Below, in pieces: positions 6,881-15,949 of a stretch of DNA of 64,000 bases. The stretch is from contig NZ_BIFQ01000001.1 of assembly GCF_003967515.1 (NCBI RefSeq), positions 2,542,001 through 2,606,000 of the forward strand, written 5' to 3'. The position numbers and the translations under genes were made by a program. The notes under the pieces were generated by a model. That model ran no database searches. It was not told the origin of the DNA and saw only the letters and a program-made list of their open reading frames with translations. The stretch comes from Dictyobacter aurantiacus (GTDB lineage Bacteria > Chloroflexota > Ktedonobacteria > Ktedonobacterales > Ktedonobacteraceae). How positions within the stretch are numbered: position 1 is the first letter of the stretch; every line of letters begins with the position of its first letter.

Positions 6881-7666
6881 ATGGCGAAAGAGAAGGACAC
6901 AAAAATCGATGAGGTGGTAGCAGAACTACTGCATCGAATCGAACGAGGGATATACACTGCTGGCCAGCAACTTCCATCCGAGAGAGAACTAACCGAAGAA
7001 TTAAATGTAAGTAGAGCAACAATTAGAGGTGCTTTGCAGAGGCTCCAGGCGGAAAATGCGATTGACATTGTACCGAGAGGTGGCGTTTTTATACGCACTC
7101 CCAGCGCAAAAGTTACTATCGGCCCGGCTTCACCACTCGCCTCGAAAGCGCCTGCACTGGAGTTAAAAAGGGCCGGTTCATTTATACGAGCAATGGAAGC
7201 TCAAGGCCGCCAAACACTTGTGCGCTTCATTGAGCCATCTTCTATCGTACCAGCTGATGATGACCTGGCGGAGAAAATGCAAATAACGCCAGATACAAAA
7301 TTGCTTCGGCGCTACAGGGTCCACATCGTAGACAAGGTGCCATATCGTATTCTAGACAGCTACTACTTAGCATCCCTAGCGGGTGATCTGCTGGGTAAAG
7401 ATGAAGGTTACACACCATTATTCAAATGGCTTCGAGAGCACACTGGGACTATTGCGGCCAAAGCGTTCGAAAAATTAGATATGCGCCCTCCAACTGCCGA
7501 AGAAGCTCATTTGCTGAACATTCCCAGGTCTCAGACAGTAACAGATATGGATCGCTGGGTATGGGCCAAGGACGGAACGCTGTTTGAATACTCTCATATT
7601 ATCGCCAACGCGGCACTACACGAATATACCTATTCATATGATATTGATGAAGGAGCTAGTCGATGA
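6881..7666 (+). CDS. GntR/HutC-family transcriptional regulator
   Basis: 261 aa. Residues ~8-76 form the GntR winged helix (PSERELTEELNVSRATIRGAL as its core helices). Residues ~105-250 match the UTRA ligand-binding domain of the HutC subfamily, including YRVHIVDKVPYRI and the terminal FEYSHIIAN. Such proteins repress neighbouring genes until a small ligand binds the UTRA domain. It is the first gene of a three-gene operon: its TGA overlaps the next ATG by four bases. Operator-like palindromes precede it. The ligand is unknown; it could be related to the product or substrate of the IspF-like and HD proteins downstream. Confidence 0.9.
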   Translation: MAKEKDTKIDEVVAELLHRIERGIYTAGQQLPSERELTEELNVSRATIRGALQRLQAENAIDIVPRGGVFIRTPSAKVTIGPASPLASKAPALELKRAGSFIRAMEAQGRQTLVRFIEPSSIVPADDDLAEKMQITPDTKLLRRYRVHIVDKVPYRILDSYYLASLAGDLLGKDEGYTPLFKWLREHTGTIAAKAFEKLDMRPPTAEEAHLLNIPRSQTVTDMDRWVWAKDGTLFEYSHIIANAALHEYTYSYDIDEGASR

Positions 7667-8214
7667 ATACGATAGATGAAGCTACAAAAAATCAGCTAGC
7701 CCACGAGGTGGCCATGCTCCTGGCAAAAAAACAGCGTCTCTCATTCGCATCAGATTTCCATGCATTCGCTGAGGGCCGCCAGCTGGTACTGGCCGGTGTG
7801 GCATTTGAGAACTTTTCAAAAGGTCCGAATACGAAAAGGAGCGACGGCGACGTCGTTGCCCATGCCCTGGTCATGGCTCTGGCAGGAGCCACGAATACTG
7901 GTGACATTGATGACTGGTTTCCAGATAAAGGAGAAACAGGAGTCAGATCCATTGAATATCTGCCGGACATCAGGCATCGGTTGATAGAGGCAAAAAACTT
8001 ACTTATCAGCAATGTCGATGTCACCATCTTATGTGGTGAACAGCCGCGGATGAAAAAACGCATACCAGAAATGCAGCACAATATTGCCGACGGATTAGGA
8101 ATAAGCCTTGACCAGGTGCATGTAAAAGTGAGCAGTATGGATGGCAGTGACGAAGTGGCACAGTTAAAAGGGATCGAGGCGCGCGTGATTGTGAGCCTCT
8201 GGGAAGGGCTTTAG
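7663..8214 (+). CDS. Stand-alone IspF-like protein (MECDP-synthase fold) with altered substrate residues
   Basis: 183 aa, starting at the ATG that overlaps the regulator's stop. From residue ~27 it aligns with IspF: D31-x-H33, SDGDVVAHA (His67) and GDIDDWFPD, so the three metal ligands (Asp, His, His) are kept. The Asp four residues after His67 in true IspF is Met71. The TTTEKLGFTGRGEG nucleotide/substrate loop is replaced by SSMDGSDEVAQLKG, and there is a 26-residue N-terminal extension. No IspD or other MEP-pathway gene is nearby. I infer a metal-dependent phospho-transfer or cyclising enzyme on a different nucleotide substrate rather than housekeeping isoprenoid synthesis. Confidence 0.75.
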   Translation: MNTIDEATKNQLAHEVAMLLAKKQRLSFASDFHAFAEGRQLVLAGVAFENFSKGPNTKRSDGDVVAHALVMALAGATNTGDIDDWFPDKGETGVRSIEYLPDIRHRLIEAKNLLISNVDVTILCGEQPRMKKRIPEMQHNIADGLGISLDQVHVKVSSMDGSDEVAQLKGIEARVIVSLWEGL

Positions 8215-8215
8215 G

Positions 8216-8776
8216 ATGGAGATTCAGAAATGGGCAGAAGAGCAAGCGACATCACTGCTATCATCCTTAGGCAATCGCTGGCTCCATGTCCAGGGGGTTG
8301 TCGAGCAGGCCAAATGGGTAAGCGCAATTTTCAACGAAGAAGAGGATAAAAATCTCTTGATCGCTGCAGCTTACTTGCATGACATTGGTTATGCACCATC
8401 CCTACAAAAAACAGGCTTCCACCCAATAGATGGTGCCTGTTATTTACGCTCTTGCAATCAGTACAGGTTAGCATCATTAGTCGCCTACCATTCTGAGTCA
8501 ACGTTCGAAGCAGAACTCAGAGGCATCTTACCAGAACTGAAAAAAATCCCTCGTGAGCATTCCCTTATTGCAGATGCCCTCACTTATTGCGATATGACCA
8601 CCAACGGAGATGGTAAACAGGTTTCTTTCCAAGAAAGGTTAGATGACATATTTAGCCGATATGATCCTAACCACATTGTCTATAAAGCAATCAAAGCTGC
8701 AGCACCAGCATTGACGTTGGGAGTCAGGCATACGGAGCAAGCGCTTTATCAAAAAGGTTTAATTTCAAAAACTTGA
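8216..8776 (+). CDS. HD-domain phosphohydrolase
   Basis: 186 aa, ATG one base after the stop of the IspF-like gene. HD-domain residues are all visible: His in RWLHVQGV (about residue 24), the HD pair in AAAYLHDIGYA (about 59-60), His in GFHPIDGA, His in VAYHSES and Asp in ALTYCDMTT. HD proteins hydrolyse phosphomonoesters, nucleotides or cyclic nucleotides using a metal. Being last in an operon with an IspF-like enzyme, it may consume the product that enzyme makes, or both may act in turn on one nucleotide. Substrate unknown. Confidence 0.88.
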   Translation: MEIQKWAEEQATSLLSSLGNRWLHVQGVVEQAKWVSAIFNEEEDKNLLIAAAYLHDIGYAPSLQKTGFHPIDGACYLRSCNQYRLASLVAYHSESTFEAELRGILPELKKIPREHSLIADALTYCDMTTNGDGKQVSFQERLDDIFSRYDPNHIVYKAIKAAAPALTLGVRHTEQALYQKGLISKT

Positions 8777-8827
8777 GCTTAAAGAGAAGCTCATAGAAGT
8801 AACCTCTATGAGCTTCTCTTTAAGCTC
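8775..8827. terminator. Bidirectional terminator: 23-bp perfect hairpin overlapping the ends of convergent genes
   Basis: 8775-8797 is perfectly complementary to 8805-8827 with a 7-base loop. The left arm starts inside the stop codon of the HD gene and the right arm covers the stop codon (8820-8822) of the minus-strand membrane protein gene. A/T-rich arm segments supply the U-rich part in each direction. Confidence 0.75.
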
Positions 8828-9149
8828 CTATATTCTTTGGGTTAGTATTTACAGACGAAAAACCTGTCTTAATAAGCGAGGGTACAGATGCTCCAAGCCA
8901 AATAGCGGTAAAAGGTGTCACGCTCATATTACTTAATAAAGCTAGCGGAGGCACAATAATACTTATGCAAACATATACAACAAATTTACATAGAAAGAAT
9001 CCGTCTCTTGTGAGGTCGAGGAATCTTTTTGCATTGACTGGTCGTTGTTCAACAGGGATTTTTTCTAGTTCTTTTACATCTGCATAAACCACCAGGCAAC
9101 CACCAACAAGCCCGCCGAAAGCAACAGCAACTACTTGCCACGTATCAAT
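8820..9149 (-). CDS. Small membrane protein, possible effector
   Basis: 109 codons from ATG 9149 (AAAGG 10 bases upstream); a longer version from ATG 9179 has no ribosome site. Hydrophobic segments at about residues 6-24, 50-72 and 74-92, with a polar, charged stretch between the first and second. No family recognised. The gene follows a small helix-turn-helix gene by 44 bases and ends within the terminator shared with the HD gene. In the setting of a restriction locus, a membrane effector with its regulator is one reading; an ordinary small membrane protein is another. Confidence 0.6.
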   Translation of the reverse strand: MDTWQVVAVAFGGLVGGCLVVYADVKELEKIPVEQRPVNAKRFLDLTRDGFFLCKFVVYVCISIIVPPLALLSNMSVTPFTAIWLGASVPSLIKTGFSSVNTNPKNIGA

Positions 9150-9193
9150 CATCACTCTCAAACCTTTCATACTATACATTTATTTCGGATTTG

Positions 9194-9472
9194 TTATACT
9201 ACTCGATTGGTAAATGCAGACAATAGACGGTTAAGAGTACTTTCTTTCTCTCCATAGTGCTTTCTGGTTGTGTAAACAGCACTGTTTAGATTTGAGTCAT
9301 ACGTTCTAACAACTTGATCTCTCAATTGGCCATTTATAATCTTACGGACGTCTTCCGATGAAATGCCAAGTTGATTTGCAACGCCATCGACAGTCCGCCA
9401 GTTATACTGGTCATCTTCGAGAGCATCTTTCACTTTTTCAATGTGATTAATATCCATGAATTCGTCTGACAT
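9194..9472 (-). CDS. Small winged-helix/HTH protein
   Basis: 92 aa, start at ATG 9472 with GAGGAG upstream. The segment WRTVDGVANQLGISSEDVRKII (about residues 25-47) is a clear helix-turn-helix, followed by a short wing-like beta pair and a basic tail (TRKHYGEKESTLNRLL). Likely a DNA-binding regulator or the sensor half of a two-gene unit with the membrane protein downstream. No named family recognised with confidence. Confidence 0.65.
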   Translation of the reverse strand: MSDEFMDINHIEKVKDALEDDQYNWRTVDGVANQLGISSEDVRKIINGQLRDQVVRTYDSNLNSAVYTTRKHYGEKESTLNRLLSAFTNRVV

Positions 9473-9668
9473 TTAAGAACTCCTCAACTTTAAGGTCTTT
9501 AACCTACAAAGTGATCAATGGATTGCCACTATTTCTTAGTTCTTAAATATCGACGGTCGGCCTTGAAAATTACAGAGTATTTATAAAAATATCCATATTT
9601 TCAAATAAGCCTAGCACAACAGATTTAATTGTAAAACATAAGTTTCCGTATTCACTCAATAAGGTGCT

Positions 9669-12600
9669 TCATCCCACCTTAGTATATATGCTTTGTCCTG
9701 GTCCATAATATGAATCATAAATGTGCTGGTAAATGTTGTCACATTGCTTTTGATAGGCTTCATTGTTATAAGCTGCAGGCAACAAGTTATCTAGCAAGGT
9801 CTCAACAGTCAACTTGACAGCTGCCCGAGTTTGCTGTTTTTTACGCCAGTCAAGTACCAATTTCTCTTTCTTGAGGGTTTCCAGCAGGGTACGTGTGAGC
9901 TTTTTGACTTGAGCTTTTTCATCATCACTTAGCTTGACATCATCCTGGGTGAGCAAGTCAAAGACGGCCAGTTCTTCTTCGCTGAGCTGTTCGGCGATGT
10001 GGCGTTGATCTTCAACATTGAGATCCTCGGCGACGAAATTGAGGAGCTGCTGGTATAGGATATCAACGTTCATGCTGCCAGTGTTATATTCATCAATGAG
10101 GTGCTGGAATTTTTCCTGGTAGTTGATGCGGCTCTTATTAAGTTTGACCATGGTCTTCAGTTTGTTGTTGATAGAGCTGCGCAACTTCTCAACTTCAATA
10201 TGCTTGTGGGCAGTCTCAAACTTCTGGCGCAGGGCGTCAAAATCGATACCGCTGAGATTGAGATAACGATCATCTTCGCTTTTAGCTTCCTGGATGATGT
10301 ACTCGCGTGTCGCGATGGAACTCCCCACCAGGTCCTCCACTTCTTTCATCACAGCGCTAATATCGGCAGGGTTAGAGTCTAGTTTGATACGAGCTAACAA
10401 AACATTCAAGATATCAACCAGGGCAGCATAATCGTTGGCCATGGTATGCGGTAGTGTCGCTTTATAGAGCTTGATAACGTTTCTGGTGAGGGCAATAAAG
10501 CGTTGTTTGCTCTCGTCACTGGAGACCAATACATCTTCAGCATCTTTAAGTAGTTTGATGCGTTGAAATCCGTGGGAAGCGACAATAGCAAGAGGATCAC
10601 AGCCCTGGTCATGACAAAACGCAATGAGCTCTGCAAGTGCTTGCTTGAGCTGCTCGACAAGTTCATCTTTATCCTGTACAGGCGTATCACCCTCTTGAAC
10701 GCCACCACCGCTACCAGAGCCATAGATGGCCAGCGCCTTCTGGAGATTGCGAAAGACTCCAACATAATCAACTATCAAGCCATTAACTTTATCTTTGAAG
10801 ACGCGGTTAGCGCGGGCAATGGTCTGCATCAGCGTATGGTTGCGCATGGGCTTGTCGAGATAAACGGTTGAGAGACTGGGAACGTCAAAGCCCGTCATCC
10901 ACATAGCGCAAACAAAAACAATACGGAGGGAATTATCAGGATCCTTAAACTTCTGCTCCAGATTATCTCTGACCATGCGTTGACGATGAGGCAGGATATC
11001 CAGGCCTTTCTTCTTAAAATCCTCGATCTCGTTCTGTCCCTGGGAGACCACAACCGCCATATCCGTCTCATTCATATACGCGATCTGGTTGCTCAAAACT
11101 TTACGCTGGATATCGTCACTACAGTCGGTGAGCTGCTTCTGCAAGTTATCACGATAACGCCACCAGTGAGTCTGAACCTTGTCATACATACGAACCGCGG
11201 TCATTTTATCTATAGAGACGACCATAGCTTTGCCTTGCTGGCCACGCTCCATAAAGTGCCTGACGATATCTTGCGCGATCTTTTCCAGACGATCATTATT
11301 GGTGAAGAGATGATATTCACGACTGAATTCACGTTCCAAGCGTTTCTCCTGCTGCTCATCCAGACCAGCTGCTTCAATCACCTGCTCCATGTCATCATTA
11401 AAGGTAGCATTGACCAATTGCAATTCGGGGATACGGTTCTCGTAGTAGAGAGGTACGGTCACTCCATCCTCAATTGACTGGCGGAAGTTATAGACACTCA
11501 CATAATCGCCAAAGACTTCACGTGTCTCCTCTTCTCCCTCGGCCATCAGTGGCGTACCAGTAAAACCAAGGAAGGCGGCTTTAGGCAAAGCGGTACGCAT
11601 ATTGCGGGCCAGGGTATCATACTGGCTGCGATGCGCTTCATCGGTGATGACGATAATATCGGAGCGCTGGGAGAGCTCAGGATAAGTCTCGCCCTGTTTC
11701 GTATTGAATTTCTGGATTAACGTGAAGACGGTACGATGGTCAGCACGCAGGAGTTGCTTCAGGTGCTCACCACTTTCAGCATGTACCTGGTCTTCTGGCT
11801 CTGTGAGAACTCCAGCACTGGCGAATGTCTTGTAGATCTGATTGTCCAGGTCTTCACGATCGGTCACAATCACAAAGGTCCAGTTACCGTCAATCTTACG
11901 TCTTACCTTCTCAGAGAAGAAGACCATAGAGAGGCTTTTACCGCTCCCCTGGGTATGCCAGAAGACACCGAGACGGCCCTGATTATGGCGGATGTCGCGC
12001 ACAGCTCCAAGTGCGTTATTGACGCCCAGATATTGATGGTTCTTAGCGATAATTTTCCGGAGATCACCACTAGCATCAGAGAAGAGCGTGAAGTTCTCAA
12101 CGAGATCCAGCAAGCGTATTGGATCGCAAGTACCACGGATTATCGTCTCCAGCGAAATCGCTCCCTCTTCATCCTCACTACTGACCTTTTTCCACTCAAA
12201 GAAATGCTCCCAGCTCGCAGTGATGCTACCAATACGGCTATAGGTGCCATTGGAGAGAATCAGGAGGGCGTTATACCAGAAGAGCTGTGGAATGGCGCTT
12301 TTATAGTCCCGTAAATTGTTATTATAGGCATCCTCAATGCGCTTATGTGAAGCCTTGAACTCGCAGAAGACCAATGGTAGACCATTAACAAAGCCAACCA
12401 GATCTGTGCGCCGCTTATAGATCTGGCCCGTAATCCACATCTGCGAGACCAGTAAGAAATCATTGTTTGATGGAGTTCCCCAATCGATGACACGTATTGT
12501 TTCCTCAACCTCTTCGTCATCATCATTGGTGACCGTGACCTTCACACCCTGCTTCAGCAACCGATAGATCTCATGATTAGCTTGAATAAGGCTCAGATCC

Positions 12601-12842
12601 GATCGCGAACACGTCAGCTCCTCAATTGCAAGCTCCAGTCCTGATGAAGAGGCACCCGGATTCAGCTTCTGTAAAGCCAGGCGCAATCGCGGAACCAGCA
12701 CCACTTCAGCCATCGTCTCGCGCCCCAACGTTCCCTTCTCGCCCCACTTCTCCCTATACGCATTGACCGTCTCATATCCAAGCTCGTCAAACAATGCAAT
12801 CGCTGGCTGCTCTACCAGCTGATCCTCTGAGTTCTCTCTCAT
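9669..12842 (-). CDS. hsdR: Type I restriction enzyme, R (endonuclease/translocase) subunit
   Basis: 1057 aa, normal length. The N-terminal nuclease domain includes DLVGFVNGLPLVFCEFKAS (PD-(D/E)xK type). The motor domain has Walker A in TQGSGKSLSMV (about residue 300), DEAHRSQYD as the DEAH box, and GFTGTPL as motif III. Motif VI-type QTIARANRVF follows. The C-terminal helical part contacts the M2S core. It translocates DNA and cuts far from the recognition site. Third gene of the minus-strand operon hsdM-hsdS-hsdR, 49 bases after hsdS; start at ATG 12842 with AAAGGA upstream. No frameshift seen. Confidence 0.97.
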   Translation of the reverse strand: MRENSEDQLVEQPAIALFDELGYETVNAYREKWGEKGTLGRETMAEVVLVPRLRLALQKLNPGASSSGLELAIEELTCSRSDLSLIQANHEIYRLLKQGVKVTVTNDDDEEVEETIRVIDWGTPSNNDFLLVSQMWITGQIYKRRTDLVGFVNGLPLVFCEFKASHKRIEDAYNNNLRDYKSAIPQLFWYNALLILSNGTYSRIGSITASWEHFFEWKKVSSEDEEGAISLETIIRGTCDPIRLLDLVENFTLFSDASGDLRKIIAKNHQYLGVNNALGAVRDIRHNQGRLGVFWHTQGSGKSLSMVFFSEKVRRKIDGNWTFVIVTDREDLDNQIYKTFASAGVLTEPEDQVHAESGEHLKQLLRADHRTVFTLIQKFNTKQGETYPELSQRSDIIVITDEAHRSQYDTLARNMRTALPKAAFLGFTGTPLMAEGEEETREVFGDYVSVYNFRQSIEDGVTVPLYYENRIPELQLVNATFNDDMEQVIEAAGLDEQQEKRLEREFSREYHLFTNNDRLEKIAQDIVRHFMERGQQGKAMVVSIDKMTAVRMYDKVQTHWWRYRDNLQKQLTDCSDDIQRKVLSNQIAYMNETDMAVVVSQGQNEIEDFKKKGLDILPHRQRMVRDNLEQKFKDPDNSLRIVFVCAMWMTGFDVPSLSTVYLDKPMRNHTLMQTIARANRVFKDKVNGLIVDYVGVFRNLQKALAIYGSGSGGGVQEGDTPVQDKDELVEQLKQALAELIAFCHDQGCDPLAIVASHGFQRIKLLKDAEDVLVSSDESKQRFIALTRNVIKLYKATLPHTMANDYAALVDILNVLLARIKLDSNPADISAVMKEVEDLVGSSIATREYIIQEAKSEDDRYLNLSGIDFDALRQKFETAHKHIEVEKLRSSINNKLKTMVKLNKSRINYQEKFQHLIDEYNTGSMNVDILYQQLLNFVAEDLNVEDQRHIAEQLSEEELAVFDLLTQDDVKLSDDEKAQVKKLTRTLLETLKKEKLVLDWRKKQQTRAAVKLTVETLLDNLLPAAYNNEAYQKQCDNIYQHIYDSYYGPGQSIYTKVG

Positions 12843-12891
12843 CCTGCATGAATCCTTTCACACATTCTTACAGTTTTAACGTATTTGCAGT

Positions 12892-14160
12892 TTAGCGCTT
12901 AATCACTGGTATCAATTCATCAATGTTTTCTTTAAACTTATCGAAATTAAAGAGATGCTCTACATCCATATCTCCAGAAATAAGCTTGGGTAATAAAAGG
13001 TCACGTGTATGACGCAAATTTTCATTTTTCTTTAGAAGGTTTAACATTTGTTCGAATACTGGTGACAAAATAGAAACGAAGGTATTAATGGTTTCATCAA
13101 AAGGACTGACTACTCTTAATCGTTTAAATGTATCGACAATGATGGTATCAAAAACAGCACCATGTGCATTTTGTCTCAGCTGATCAATACAATTTCTGAT
13201 ATGCATAAACAAGAAATACTGAGGAAAACCTCCTTTACCTTGAAGAGCATAACATGATTGATTCATAGCCATATCAACAGCATTCAAAAATACTTTCCCT
13301 ACTGTACCTCTCGCAGTAATAAATATAGTATTTTTGGGATACAGTTTACTTGAACAAGCATTTAAACCTAACGAAGTAATATTTTTTTCAGTTGTAAGGA
13401 CAAACAAAGATGGGCTAGCATCTTTTGGGGTAAAAAATGGTATATCCCCATTCCAGTACTCTGGAATGGTTGTTTTAGGCGTACCTCCACTCAAAATATC
13501 TGCCATATCAGTGAAGTTTACTACTTTCCATCCTTCAGGAATCAGCCCAAGCTCTGATTCAATCATTTTAATTTTTTCATGCCCTGGAAAACGGTAATGT
13601 ACAAACCATTCCTGGTACAATGATTGGGCAATTTCCTCTAATATAGCAATACGGCGCGTGTTGTTCTCAATCAAATCATCATAGGCTGAGAGGATGGAAG
13701 CTATTTTGCGTTGAACAATTAGATTAGGGGCAAATATTTCGACTTCTTTAATAGAATTAATATCTGCTCTTTGTCTACCTGAAGAACCAGACATACTTTT
13801 TTCTGCTGGCTTTCTAACAATATCAGACGTAGCTAAATAAAAAATATAGTCTGGATCCGAGATACCTTCTCTATGTCTCAATATTATAAATTCAGTCGAA
13901 CCAAATCCTACACCTTTATCTTTGCTCTTAAAAAAAGCTATTTTCCCATTTTCAAGACAAGGAGTTATTCTTGCAAAAAGAGTATCGCCAGAACAAAACC
14001 TCGCACCACCTCCATTAAATATACGGGAATTCAATGAATTAACATAGCGATTACCTGGTATTATATTGCCCATTTCCACAAATGGATATTCATTCCCTTT
14101 AATCAACTTTACTGATGGATTCACAAGCACAAATTCACCAAGAGTAGTTTTACTCTTCAT
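12892..14160 (-). CDS. hsdS: Type I restriction enzyme, S (specificity) subunit
   Basis: 422 aa. Two target-recognition domains separated by conserved helices: the first ends with the typical [30 protein letters not shown] segment in the middle (about residues 165-200), and the second ends with [17 protein letters not shown]. It decides the DNA sequence methylated and cut by the complex. The start overlaps the end of hsdM by 11 bases, with a GGAGG ribosome site inside hsdM, so translation is coupled. The target sequence cannot be read from the protein alone. Confidence 0.95.
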   Translation of the reverse strand: MKSKTTLGEFVLVNPSVKLIKGNEYPFVEMGNIIPGNRYVNSLNSRIFNGGGARFCSGDTLFARITPCLENGKIAFFKSKDKGVGFGSTEFIILRHREGISDPDYIFYLATSDIVRKPAEKSMSGSSGRQRADINSIKEVEIFAPNLIVQRKIASILSAYDDLIENNTRRIAILEEIAQSLYQEWFVHYRFPGHEKIKMIESELGLIPEGWKVVNFTDMADILSGGTPKTTIPEYWNGDIPFFTPKDASPSLFVLTTEKNITSLGLNACSSKLYPKNTIFITARGTVGKVFLNAVDMAMNQSCYALQGKGGFPQYFLFMHIRNCIDQLRQNAHGAVFDTIIVDTFKRLRVVSPFDETINTFVSILSPVFEQMLNLLKKNENLRHTRDLLLPKLISGDMDVEHLFNFDKFKENIDELIPVIKR

Positions 14161-15718
14161 CCTGTACCTCCAACAAACTTATAATATTTTCACTGATAAG
14201 TAACTCGAGATTATAAGACTCAGCATTGAGAAGATTTAGCTCTTCATTTAGGGTTTCCAGATTCTCTTTGAAATCAAAGTCTTCAATAGCACGTTCAGCA
14301 ACACCAACATAGCGACCGGGATTGAGACTCCAACCTTGAGCTTCGATTTCAGTAAGTGTGGCAACTCTGCAGAGTCCAGCAATATCTTTGTAAGTATTTT
14401 CGGGAAAGAGCTCTTGCATCTGAGGCAGACTGCCTTGCCGATTTTCGATCTCTTCGCCACGATAGAGACGAACGATATTAGCAATGCGTTCGATATGCTC
14501 AGGAGTAAAATCTCGGTGGGCTCGATCGACCTGATAGTAGATAGATCGAGCATCAATGAAAAGAACTTTGTCGCGGCGTTCTGTCGTACGCTTGCCTTTA
14601 TCAAAAAACCAGAGGGTACAAGGGAGGGTAACGGTATAGAAGAAGTTTGATCCGATCGAGATCATGACATCAACGGCATTAGCTTGAATTAGTCTAGTCC
14701 GGATCTCTTGCTCAGAGCCACGGGCATCACCAGCAGAATTGGCCATCACAAAACCGGCACGTCCGCGTTCATTCAAGGCAGTGTAGAACTCTTGAATCCA
14801 TAGGTAGTTTGCGTTGTCAACACGTGGTAGGCCAAAAATGTAGCGTTTGTCGCCCTTAACCTTCTCTTTATCCACACCATTGACATTGAAAGGAGGATTT
14901 GCCATCACAAAGTCAAAACGGCCCGTGCAATTGTGCGCATTCTCATAATAAGTGTTGGTCTGCCTGATATCACCTGAGAGACCGTGTACTGCCAGGTTCA
15001 TACGACAGAGGCGAGCTGTCTCGGATGTTTTTTCCTGGCCATAAATAGAAATATCAGTGCCTGGATTTAATCTGTGTTCGGCCACGAAACGTGCGCTTTG
15101 CACAAACATCCCACCAGAACCGCAAGCTGGATCAAGGATCAATCCCTGGAAAGGTTCAATAATTTCTACGATAAGCTTTACCAGAGATGTTGGGGTGAAA
15201 AACTCACCACCACGTTGTCCTTCAGACATAGCAAACTTGCTCAAGAAATATTCGTAGACCTTACCAAAGAAATCACCTTCAGTATCCATTGGGATACCTG
15301 AGAAGGTTTTGAGCAAAGCAATAAGTAAGTCCTTCTCCAGGCGTGTGTATGTCTTTGGTAAGACTCCACTTAACTCATCATTCTCAGCCTCAATAGCCTT
15401 CATCGCATCATTGATAGCTTTACCAATATCCTCGCTCTCGGGCAGTGATAATAAATAAGAAAAGCGAGCATTTTCTGGTAAATAGAGCACGCCTTGGGCC
15501 TGATAATCAAGTTTGCTAATGGTACGGCGGCGACTCGTCTCAGGTCTGTGCTGTTCCAGTTCCTCTTGAGCCTTCGTAAACTTCTGATCGGCGAAACGAA
15601 GGAATATCAAACCTAACACAGGAACAGAATATTCAGAGGATCTTAGCTTAGAATTCGCTCGTAAGCTGTCGGCTGAGGCCCATAGCCTCTTTTCCAACTC
15701 GGTGGTATTTGCTGACAT
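14150..15718 (-). CDS. hsdM: Type I restriction enzyme, M (adenine methyltransferase) subunit
   Basis: 522 aa. An N-terminal helical HsdM_N domain precedes the N6-adenine methyltransferase domain with [15 protein letters not shown], motif [16 protein letters not shown] and motif IV ANPPFN. First gene of the hsdM-hsdS-hsdR operon. The 230-base gap to the divergent pentapeptide gene should contain its promoter; TATAAT (minus, 15819-15814) is a possible -10 but I see no good -35 to go with it. Confidence 0.97.
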   Translation of the reverse strand: MSANTTELEKRLWASADSLRANSKLRSSEYSVPVLGLIFLRFADQKFTKAQEELEQHRPETSRRRTISKLDYQAQGVLYLPENARFSYLLSLPESEDIGKAINDAMKAIEAENDELSGVLPKTYTRLEKDLLIALLKTFSGIPMDTEGDFFGKVYEYFLSKFAMSEGQRGGEFFTPTSLVKLIVEIIEPFQGLILDPACGSGGMFVQSARFVAEHRLNPGTDISIYGQEKTSETARLCRMNLAVHGLSGDIRQTNTYYENAHNCTGRFDFVMANPPFNVNGVDKEKVKGDKRYIFGLPRVDNANYLWIQEFYTALNERGRAGFVMANSAGDARGSEQEIRTRLIQANAVDVMISIGSNFFYTVTLPCTLWFFDKGKRTTERRDKVLFIDARSIYYQVDRAHRDFTPEHIERIANIVRLYRGEEIENRQGSLPQMQELFPENTYKDIAGLCRVATLTEIEAQGWSLNPGRYVGVAERAIEDFDFKENLETLNEELNLLNAESYNLELLISENIISLLEVQDEE

Positions 15719-15949
15719 AAATAATGATCTCGATTCTATAGAGGATAGAAGATAACTTCTAATATAGATGGTTCTAATATCATAACAGAAAAATAGATGC
15801 TTTTGAAGTTATTATTATAGCAATGGTTATTGAAATCTAAAAAGCAAATGGTGGAACCACGGATTGACATGTTCAATACGATATTCTAAATTAGACGAGC
15901 TTAGCTTTCTTGCTGGGATACTTGATCATTTAGTGTGGGAGTTTTATGT

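Noticed and set aside
7663..8214. Housekeeping ispF of the isoprenoid pathway
   Set aside because: Several substrate-contact residues and the C-terminal glycine-rich loop are changed, and the gene sits in a regulated operon without ispD or other pathway genes.
10980..11477. 165-codon plus-strand frame inside hsdR
   Set aside because: Opposite strand of a clearly coding region, no independent support.
9669..15718. A larger BREX- or DISARM-type locus around the methyltransferase
   Set aside because: Only hsdM, hsdS and hsdR are present; no PglZ, BrxC/L or DrmA/B-like proteins were found.
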